This document shows positions 55,507 to 61,656 of a stretch of 64,000 nt of DNA, one piece after another. The DNA is taken from NCBI RefSeq assembly GCF_002929275.1, contig NZ_PJIK01000001.1:124001-188000 (forward strand), in the 5' to 3' direction. Made by a program: the position numbers and the translations under genes. Each line of letters begins with the position of its first letter. Position 1 is the stretch's first letter. The notes under the pieces are model-generated. The model was not told the origin of the DNA. It ran no database searches and saw nothing but the letters and a program-made list of their open reading frames with translations. Source of the DNA: Arthrobacter sp. ZGTC131 (lineage in GTDB: Bacteria; Actinomycetota; Actinomycetes; Actinomycetales; Micrococcaceae).

Positions 55507-55980
55507 GTGAAGCCTTCCGTCCGCAAAAGCGTCTTTGCCGGCATTGCCGGCCTGTCCCTCGCCGGCACGGTGGCCGGCTGCGCGCCTTCGGCCCAGCAGT
55601 CCGCCGCCCAGGAAACCCAGTCCTCCGAGTCGTCGGCCGCGGCGGCATCCAGCCCGTCCTCCAGCGCGTTGGCGTCATCCGGCGCAGGCTACAAGGACGG
55701 CACCTACACTGCCGATGGAACCTACAAGTCGCCGAACGGGACGGAAACCGTTGGGGTACAGCTGACGCTGGCCAACGGCACGGTGTCCGCTGTCGATATC
55801 ACCGAGCACCCGTCCAACCCGAACACGCGCAAGTTCCAAGGGCAATTTGCCGGCGGAATCGCGGATCAGGTGGTGGGCAGGAGCCTCGAGGAGATCAAGG
55901 TCTCCAAGGTGGCAGGTTCATCCCTGACCAGCGGCGGCTTCAACCAGGCGGTCGAACAGATCAAGACCCAGGCACTGTAA
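55507..55980 (+). CDS. FMN-binding-domain lipoprotein
   Basis: Start taken at GTG 55507 (VKPSVRKSVFAGIAG), 157 residues. A lipoprotein signal ends in the lipobox TVAGC (Cys25), followed by a Ser/Ala/Gln linker. The FMN_bind domain begins at GAGYKDGTYTADGTY. Near the C-terminus AGSSLTSGGF aligns with the S-G-A-T-x-T flavinylation motif, with Ser139 at the Thr position, so covalent FMN attachment by ApbE is likely. The protein would sit on the outer face of the membrane as a one-subunit electron carrier. It is followed by apbE and the NqrB/FNR fusion. Confidence 0.85.
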   Translation: MKPSVRKSVFAGIAGLSLAGTVAGCAPSAQQSAAQETQSSESSAAAASSPSSSALASSGAGYKDGTYTADGTYKSPNGTETVGVQLTLANGTVSAVDITEHPSNPNTRKFQGQFAGGIADQVVGRSLEEIKVSKVAGSSLTSGGFNQAVEQIKTQAL

Positions 55981-56035
55981 CCGGCTGCGGGGCGGCATGG
56001 GAGTCACGACTTGAACCGCAGGCAAAGGAGAGCCC

Positions 56036-56908
56036 ATGCCGCACCCGGACTGGCACAACTTCAACTTTGAAGGAATAGGAACCAGTTGGGAGATTTCCAC
56101 CCCTGAACCGCTGGCACCGGCACCTCGCAGCCACGTGCTCTCCGAAGTGGAGCGCTACGACTCCACGTGGTCACGGTTCCGCGGCGATTCCCTGGTGTCC
56201 CGCATGTCCGCCGGGCCCGGACACTTCGAGTTTCCGGCCGAGGCCTCTGCCCTGGCCTCGCTCTACCGGATCCTTTATGCCCTGAGCAACGGCGCCATGA
56301 CGCCCCTGGTTGGCGGCAGCCTGGAACATTTGGGGTACGGCCCCGGGTATTCACTGCGGCCGCGCGGCGCGCCCACTCCGCCTCCCGCCTGGGATGATGT
56401 CCTGGAATGGCGCGGGACTTCAGTTACCGCCAAGGCTCCCGTCGTGCTGGACGTCGGCGCGGCCGGCAAAGGCCAGCTGGTGGACCTCCTTGCCGACGTG
56501 CTGCGAGGCCACGGCGTCGCCGAGTTCTTCATCGACGCGAGCGGCGACCTCCTGAACACCGGAAGCACCCCGGTGACAGTGGCGCTGGAACATCCATACG
56601 ACTCCAGCAAAGCGATCGGCACGGTGGCCCTCGGCACCGGCGCCCTGTGCGCCTCGGCCTCGAACCGCAGGGCCTGGGGTGACGGCCTCCACCATGTATT
56701 GGACGGCACCACCGGGGTCCCGGTCCGGACGGTCATCGCCACCTGGGCCATGGCCGGAATCGCGATGGAGGCCGATGCCCTCGCAACAGCCCTGTTCTTT
56801 GTCTCCGGCGAAGTGCTGGAGCGCCATTTCCAGTTCTCTTGGCTTAAGGTTTTCTCCAACGGCAGTGCGGAATACTCCGCGGAATTCGAAGGGGCGCTGT
56901 TCACATGA
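56036..56908 (+). CDS. apbE: FAD:protein FMN transferase
   Basis: 290 residues with no signal peptide. ApbE motifs are VVLDVGAAGKGQLVDLL, ASGDLLNTG and LHHVLDGTTGVPV, which form the FAD and magnesium sites. A strong ribosome-binding AAGGAG is five bases before the ATG. It transfers FMN from FAD onto a Thr or Ser in flavinylation motifs; its likely target is the lipoprotein encoded just upstream. The absence of a signal peptide implies cytosolic modification before export or an unusual export route. The TGA overlaps the next start in ATGA. Confidence 0.9.
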   Translation: MPHPDWHNFNFEGIGTSWEISTPEPLAPAPRSHVLSEVERYDSTWSRFRGDSLVSRMSAGPGHFEFPAEASALASLYRILYALSNGAMTPLVGGSLEHLGYGPGYSLRPRGAPTPPPAWDDVLEWRGTSVTAKAPVVLDVGAAGKGQLVDLLADVLRGHGVAEFFIDASGDLLNTGSTPVTVALEHPYDSSKAIGTVALGTGALCASASNRRAWGDGLHHVLDGTTGVPVRTVIATWAMAGIAMEADALATALFFVSGEVLERHFQFSWLKVFSNGSAEYSAEFEGALFT

Positions 56909-58464
56909 GTTCCACAACCTCCCGGCCGCGGAGCTCGCCAGTCACGGCGCTGGACGCGTTCCTGGGCCGCTTCACCATGTACCGGCTGGTGCTGCTGGTC
57001 CTCGCCGTCCTGGCCGCCTACAGCTTGGTCCTCGACGCCCTCGGCTGGCTGACGTTCGGCATTCCCCACCTGCTCGCCCATCTGGCACTGTGCATAGGGC
57101 TGACCTATGCGTCCAACCTGGCACTGGCCGCCCTCTTCCGAGTCCGCCCGCACTCGGAATCGTCGCTGATCACCGGGCTGCTGCTCTATTTCCTGTTCTG
57201 GCCCACCCAGTTCGGTCCAACGTTTGCCGCCGTGGATCTCGCCGGAGTGGCCCTGGCCTGCGTGCTTGCATCCGCCTCGAAATATGCCCTCGCGTGGCGC
57301 GGACGGCATATTTTCAATCCTGCAGCGGCGGGGGCGTTCATCACCGGCCTGACCGGGCTGAACATTGCCACCTGGTGGGCCGGGACCCCGGCGATGCTGT
57401 GGCTTCTGGTTCCCGGTGTCCTTCTGGTTCTCTACCGGACCCGGAAAATGCTCATGGCGGCGGTCTTCACCGTGGTGGCCACGTCCATCGTGGCGGCCGG
57501 GCTCCTGCAATCGGGAGTGGACCCCGGCGGAGCAGTGTGGCAGCCACTGGCGCAGAGCCCCGTCATCTTCTTCGTCGGGTTCATGCTCACTGAACCGCTG
57601 ACGCTGCCGCCACGGCGGTGGCAGCAACTGGTGCTGGCCGCCGTCGTCGGAGTCCTTTTTGCCACGCCCTTCAACTTCGGCTTGGTCGCGAACTCCCCCG
57701 AACTGGCGCTGCTGGTTGGCAACGTGTTTGCGTTCTTGGCCGGCCAGCGGGGAAGCGTCCGGCTGTTGTTCAGGCACTCGCGCCGACTCACACCGACGAC
57801 GACGGAATTCGTCTTCGAGCCGCGGCGCCCCCTCCGCCACGTTCCCGGTCAGTACCTGGAGCTGGACCTGCCGCACGCCAAGCCGGACGGCAAGGGCCGG
57901 CGCCGGGTCTTCAGCCTGACCAGTCCGCCCGATGCGGCGCACGTGAAGATCGGCGTGGGCACCGCCCACCCTGTCTCCGCCGCCAAGCAGAAGCTCCTGG
58001 CGCTCAAGCCGGGGGATGAACTCACGGCCACCACGGTGGCCGGGGACTTTGTCCTGCCGCGGCGGTCCAACAGCCCGGTCCTCCTGATCGCGGCCGGAAT
58101 TGGCATCACACCGTACCTTGCGCATCTCTCCGATGGCTCGGCCGGGGAGCGGGATGTCGTGCTGCTCTACCTCGCCCGCAACGCCTCCGAGCTCGCGTAT
58201 GCGGCTGAACTGAAGAACTCCGGAGCACGCATCATCGCCCGGCTTGCCGACGGCTCGACTCCCCCGGACTTCATCGAGGACGCAGGCTCAGTGGCGGGAA
58301 CAGGCGCCAGACTGGACGGTCCGGCGCTGCAGCAGCTGGTTCCGGACATTGCGCGTCGCAGGGTTTACATTTCGGGTTCACCGGCGAGTGTCGGCTCCCT
58401 GCGGCGGGCAGCACGGCAGGCCGGTGCCCGGCGGATCCAGGTGGACTCGTTCGCAGGTTACTGA
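56905..58464 (+). CDS. NqrB/RnfD-like membrane domain fused to FNR-type NAD(P)H:flavin reductase
   Basis: 519 residues. Residues 1 to about 290 hold about nine transmembrane helices, including the RnfD/NqrB element KYALAWRGRHIFNPAAAGAF (near residue 138). Residues about 290-519 form a soluble ferredoxin-NADP reductase module: FAD-binding RRVFSLTSPP near 334 and pyridine-nucleotide binding LLIAAGIGITPYLAHL near 396, ending FAGY. Electrons from cytosolic NAD(P)H could pass through FAD and the membrane domain to the flavinylated lipoprotein outside. The start overlaps apbE by four bases, giving a three-gene redox operon. The terminal electron acceptor is unknown. Confidence 0.85.
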   Translation: MSSTTSRPRSSPVTALDAFLGRFTMYRLVLLVLAVLAAYSLVLDALGWLTFGIPHLLAHLALCIGLTYASNLALAALFRVRPHSESSLITGLLLYFLFWPTQFGPTFAAVDLAGVALACVLASASKYALAWRGRHIFNPAAAGAFITGLTGLNIATWWAGTPAMLWLLVPGVLLVLYRTRKMLMAAVFTVVATSIVAAGLLQSGVDPGGAVWQPLAQSPVIFFVGFMLTEPLTLPPRRWQQLVLAAVVGVLFATPFNFGLVANSPELALLVGNVFAFLAGQRGSVRLLFRHSRRLTPTTTEFVFEPRRPLRHVPGQYLELDLPHAKPDGKGRRRVFSLTSPPDAAHVKIGVGTAHPVSAAKQKLLALKPGDELTATTVAGDFVLPRRSNSPVLLIAAGIGITPYLAHLSDGSAGERDVVLLYLARNASELAYAAELKNSGARIIARLADGSTPPDFIEDAGSVAGTGARLDGPALQQLVPDIARRRVYISGSPASVGSLRRAARQAGARRIQVDSFAGY

Positions 58465-58569
58465 CGGCGGGGCCGACACGGACCTCCGAGCCCCGGCCGG
58501 TTTTCCATTCAGGCCCACCTTCCTGCTAAGCTCTAGGACGTCCGGCCGGGAACGGCTGGATCCCTGACT

Positions 58570-58642
58570 GCCCTCGTAGCTCAGGGGATAGAGCGTCTGC
58601 CTCCGGAGCAGAAGGTCGTAGGTTCGAATCCTATCGAGGGCA
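58570..58642 (+). tRNA. tRNA-Arg (CCG anticodon)
   Basis: A complete cloverleaf: acceptor GCCCTCG (58570-58576) pairs with CGAGGGC (58635-58641), D-loop AGCTCAGGGGATAGAGC, anticodon stem TCTGC/GCAGA with loop CTCCGGA (anticodon CCG, reads CGG), and GTTCGAATC T-loop. The discriminator is A at 58642; CCA is not encoded. A T-tailed terminator follows directly. Confidence 0.95.
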
Positions 58643-58649
58643 CAAAATA

Positions 58650-58680
58650 CCCCGCCACTTCCAGCAAGTGGCGGGGTTTT
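58650..58680 (+). terminator. intrinsic terminator after tRNA-Arg
   Basis: CCCCGCCACTT (58650-58660) pairs with AAGTGGCGGGG (58666-58676) around a five-base loop and is followed by TTTT. Confidence 0.9.
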
Positions 58681-58783
58681 CTGCATCTTCCGGGGGCATT
58701 CACCCGGTGCGAGGAGGCATCGGGCGAGTTGTCCGCCGTGCGCCTGAAGAGAATTGTCCGTGGCCGCTCGTAGGCTGATCTGC

Positions 58784-59827
58784 ATGTTCTGTTCAATCGT
58801 TCCGCCCTACATGCTGCGGCGCCTCGCGGCGCAGGATTCGCCACGGTTCTCTGCCGTTGCCAGGGCCGCCAAGGAAGCCCTGCGGCACGTCAGGTCCGTC
58901 CAGGCGGCCCGCGCTGCCACCGCGGCCGAGGCTCCCCCGGGCATGCGGCAGTTGGCGCCAGGCCCTGTCAGCAGGTCCGTCTTCGACGCAAAGTCCGGGG
59001 AGTCGCTCCCCGGCCTGCTCGTCCGCAAGGAAGGCGAGGCAGCCACCGGCGATCCCGCCGCCGACGAGGCCTACGACGGCCTGGGCCATACGCATAGCCT
59101 GTACGCCGACGTCTTCGGGCGGAACTCCATCGACAACCGGGGAATGCCCCTCAACGCCACGGTCCACTTCGGCAAGCTCTATGACAACGCGTTTTGGGAT
59201 GGCCAGCAAATGGTCTTCGGAGACGGCGACGGCGAAATCTTCGAACGCTTCACGCGTTCCCTCAGCGTGATCGGCCATGAGCTGGCCCACGGTGTGACCC
59301 AGTTTTCAGCCGGGCTGGCCTACCGGAACCAGGCGGGCGCCATCAACGAGTCCCTCTCCGATGTTTTCGGTGCCCTGGTTGAGCAGTACGTCCGGAGGCA
59401 GTCCACCGCAGATGCCAGCTGGCTGATCGGCGAAGACCTCTTCACGCCTCAGGTCGAAGGCTCGGCCCTGCGATCCATGAAGGCGCCCGGGACCGCGTAC
59501 GACGACGACGTGCTCGGGAAGGATCCGCAGCCCGACTCCATGGACTCCTATGTCCGCACCAGCGCGGACAACGGCGGCGTCCACATCAACTCCGGCATCC
59601 CCAACCGGGCATTCTGCCTCGTGGCGCTGGAACTGGGCGGCAACGCGTGGGAAGCCCCGGGGCAGATCTGGTACGACACACTGACAGGCGGCTCCCTCCC
59701 TCCGACGGCCACGTTCACTGTCTTTGCCAAGGCGACGGCGGCATCTGCCCGGGAGCTGTTCGGTGCGGAGTCTGCGGAGCATGACGCCGTACGCAAGGCG
59801 TGGGAAACTGTGAAGGTAAAGCTCTAA
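58784..59827 (+). CDS. M4-family metallopeptidase (protealysin-like)
   Basis: Start taken at ATG 58784 (MFCSIVPPYMLRRLA), 347 residues. The PPYMLRRLA start is the short protealysin-type propeptide motif and there is no signal peptide, so secretion, if any, is non-classical. The thermolysin-type site is HELAH (His165, Glu166, His169), Glu189 in NESLSD as third zinc ligand (20 residues after His169), and His267 in GGVHINSG. A zinc endopeptidase. It is followed 63 bases on by its probable inhibitor gene, with a hairpin between. Confidence 0.92.
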   Translation: MFCSIVPPYMLRRLAAQDSPRFSAVARAAKEALRHVRSVQAARAATAAEAPPGMRQLAPGPVSRSVFDAKSGESLPGLLVRKEGEAATGDPAADEAYDGLGHTHSLYADVFGRNSIDNRGMPLNATVHFGKLYDNAFWDGQQMVFGDGDGEIFERFTRSLSVIGHELAHGVTQFSAGLAYRNQAGAINESLSDVFGALVEQYVRRQSTADASWLIGEDLFTPQVEGSALRSMKAPGTAYDDDVLGKDPQPDSMDSYVRTSADNGGVHINSGIPNRAFCLVALELGGNAWEAPGQIWYDTLTGGSLPPTATFTVFAKATAASARELFGAESAEHDAVRKAWETVKVKL

Positions 59828-59834
59828 CTGACCG

Positions 59835-59863
59835 CCGGGAGGGCGTGCCAGTCTCCCTCCCGG
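59835..59863 (+). promoter_or_regulatory. intercistronic hairpin between protease and inhibitor
   Basis: CCGGGAGGG (59835-59843) and CCCTCCCGG (59855-59863) form a perfect 9-bp stem over an 11-base loop, between the M4 peptidase stop and the ribosome-binding site of the inhibitor. It could set the protease-to-inhibitor mRNA ratio; there is no T-run. Confidence 0.5.
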
Positions 59864-59890
59864 CAGCCTCGGAAACCCAGGAAGCTTGCC

Positions 59891-60205
59891 ATGAAGATCA
59901 CAGTCGAGCGCAGCGGAGGGATTGCCGCGCTGACCCGTACCTGGACAGTTCTAGCCGTGACGTCCAGCGACAAATCCCACTGGCAGCCCATCGTCGAGGC
60001 CTGCCCGTGGGATGCCGTGCCCGACTCCCGGCAGATCCAGGACGGGCAGCCCGACCGGTTCATGTATTCCATCCGCGCCGGAGGACACCGCGCCACGCTC
60101 CCGGAACGTGCTGTGACCGGTCCGTGGCGGGTGCTGGTGGACACCGCCAGAGCCGCAGCGGAGGAATCACCGGCCGGACGCACGCGCGGCGGACTACGCT
60201 CCTAG
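59891..60205 (+). CDS. emfourin-type inhibitor of M4 peptidase
   Basis: 104 residues. It starts MKITVERSGGIAALTRTWTV, the characteristic beta-strand N-terminus of protealysin-associated emfourins, with a strong AGGAAG ribosome-binding site six bases before. The rest is a compact strand-rich domain. Emfourins are encoded beside protealysin-like peptidases and bind them as slow tight inhibitors. The position directly after the peptidase gene supports that. The last 15 residues (SPAGRTRGGLRS) look like a flexible tail. Confidence 0.85.
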   Translation: MKITVERSGGIAALTRTWTVLAVTSSDKSHWQPIVEACPWDAVPDSRQIQDGQPDRFMYSIRAGGHRATLPERAVTGPWRVLVDTARAAAEESPAGRTRGGLRS

Positions 60206-60265
60206 GCGCTTTCGCTTCTCGCCGCTTGCCCCTGGCCGCTTACCTTCCTAGGGACGCTTGCCCTC

Positions 60266-61234
60266 CTAGCCGGCCGGCGCCAGCTGGCCGCGGAACGCCC
60301 TGCGGTAGGACTGCGGGCTGGTGTCCAGAACCTTGGCGAAATGGTGCCGGAGCAGCACCGGATGGCCGAATCCGGACTGCCTCGCCACCTCATCGATGTT
60401 CAGTTCGGTGGACTCGAGGAGCTCCTGCGCGCGCAGCACCCGCTGGGAATTAAGCCATGCCGCCGGCGTGGCGCCGGTCTCGGCACGGAACCGGCGGGCA
60501 AACGTCCTCGGCGACATGTGCACGCGGGCCGCAAGTTCGTGGACGGGATGTTCGTCGTCCAGGTTCTGGACCATCCACCGCAGCAATTCCTCCATGGGCT
60601 GGGAGCCGCATTCTGGCATGGGGCGGTCGATGAACTGGGCCTGCCCGCCGTCGCGGTGCGGAGGAACCACCATGTCCCTAGCGATTGCGGCCGCCACTGC
60701 GGCGCCGAACTCGACCCGGACGAGGTGCAGGCAGGCATCGATGCCCGCCGCCGTTCCGGCACTCGTGATGATCCGATCATGCTCCACATAGAGGACGTTC
60801 TCGTCCACCAGGGCCTTCGGAAACTGGGCTGCAAGCTCACCCGAATAGTGCCAGTGGGTGGTGCAACGTCGGCCGTCGAGAAGGCCGGCGCGGGCCAGCG
60901 CAAACGCGCCGGAGCATATGGACATCACCCAGGCGCCGCGCTCGTGGGCGGACCGCAGGGCCTCGAGCACCTCTTCGGCAACATCCGACTCCCGGCTGTA
61001 AGGCGTCATGATGACGAGGTCAGCGTCTGCCGCTGCTTCCAGGCCGCGGCTGACGTTCATGGTGAGGCCTGACTTGAGCGGGATATCGCCGGGGACGGGA
61101 GTGCAGACCCGGAAGTCAAACTGCGGAACGCCGGTTCCCCGGTCCGACCTGTCAATCCCGAACACTTCAAAAGCCGTGCCGAACTCGAAGATCGAGAAGT
61201 GCGGAACCGTGATCAAGGCTACTGACTTAAGCAT
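60266..61234 (-). CDS. GlxA-family regulator (DJ-1/PfpI domain plus AraC-type HTH)
   Basis: Start taken at ATG 61234 (MLKSVALITVPHFSIFEFG), 322 residues. Residues 1 to about 185 form a DJ-1/PfpI-like sensor domain with SICSGAFALARAGLLDG, in which the nucleophile-elbow Cys (ICSGAF) is kept. About residues 210-315 are an AraC-type double helix-turn-helix (ELAARVHMSPRTFARRFRAE and onwards). This layout is that of GlxA/FtrA/CdhR-type activators. The effector is unknown. It is divergent from a small membrane ORF with a large inverted repeat between them. Confidence 0.9.
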   Translation of the reverse strand: MLKSVALITVPHFSIFEFGTAFEVFGIDRSDRGTGVPQFDFRVCTPVPGDIPLKSGLTMNVSRGLEAAADADLVIMTPYSRESDVAEEVLEALRSAHERGAWVMSICSGAFALARAGLLDGRRCTTHWHYSGELAAQFPKALVDENVLYVEHDRIITSAGTAAGIDACLHLVRVEFGAAVAAAIARDMVVPPHRDGGQAQFIDRPMPECGSQPMEELLRWMVQNLDDEHPVHELAARVHMSPRTFARRFRAETGATPAAWLNSQRVLRAQELLESTELNIDEVARQSGFGHPVLLRHHFAKVLDTSPQSYRRAFRGQLAPAG

Positions 61235-61243
61235 GTAACCATT

Positions 61244-61280
61244 GTGGCAGAAATTTTGCCTTTTTAGGCATTTCTGCCAC
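61244..61280. promoter_or_regulatory. large inverted repeat, probable GlxA-type operator
   Basis: GTGGCAGAAAT (61244-61254) and ATTTCTGCCAC (61270-61280) are perfect 11-bp inverted repeats. Within them GGCA and TGCC occur twice more, making three TGCC/GGCA pairs. It lies ten bases upstream of the GlxA-family start and before the divergent small ORF, the expected place for autoregulation. Confidence 0.55.
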
Positions 61281-61315
61281 TTCTTTCTGATCTGCCCGGG
61301 GAGAACCATAGAGGT

Positions 61316-61483
61316 ATGGAAATCTTCGGAATCGCCCTGGTAGTCCTGGTCCTCATCTCAGTAGCTGCAACGTTCACCGCCGTTCTGCGGGACGGACGCG
61401 GACACACCCCGCCCGAGTATTCGATCCGGGACTGGTCCGCACTCGACCTGCCCAGCAGCAGCTACACCACGCGCATCATCTAG
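61316..61483 (+). CDS. small single-pass membrane protein
   Basis: A 55-residue ORF. Residues 3-24 form one transmembrane helix (IFGIALVVLVLISVAATFTA), then a polar tail RDGRGHTPPEYSIRDW and a Ser/Tyr-rich end. GAGG is very close to the ATG and GGGAGAA lies 10 to 16 bases upstream. It is shared with the inverted repeat upstream and ends before a strong terminator, which supports a real transcript. Function is unknown; it is not similar to a known toxin in any obvious way. Confidence 0.6.
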   Translation: MEIFGIALVVLVLISVAATFTAVLRDGRGHTPPEYSIRDWSALDLPSSSYTTRII

Positions 61484-61524
61484 TTGCGCGCCGCCATAAA
61501 CACCCCCTCCACCCACAACAGCCA

Positions 61525-61557
61525 GAGGGACCCGGCTCCATTCGAGCCGGGTCCCTC
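61525..61557. terminator. terminator after small membrane ORF
   Basis: GAGGGACCCGGCTC (61525-61538) pairs perfectly with GAGCCGGGTCCCTC (61544-61557), loop of five bases, followed by TCTTGTTG. Confidence 0.85.
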
Positions 61558-61656
61558 CTCTTGTTGCGGCCCGGCCCTGGCTCCTGTATCTGATGTGACC
61601 TTGCCCGTTTCGGCTGCCGTGGCGTGCTGTCAGTTCCAAGTAGACTGGTTCCAGCC

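Noticed and set aside
55319-58464. Flavin cassette as a complete Na+-NQR or Rnf complex
   Set aside because: Only a B/D-like membrane domain and an F-like reductase module are present; NqrA, C, D, E or RnfA, B, C, E genes are absent from the window.
58570-58642. tRNA-Arg as a phage attachment site
   Set aside because: No integrase and no direct repeat of the tRNA 3' end were found in the window.
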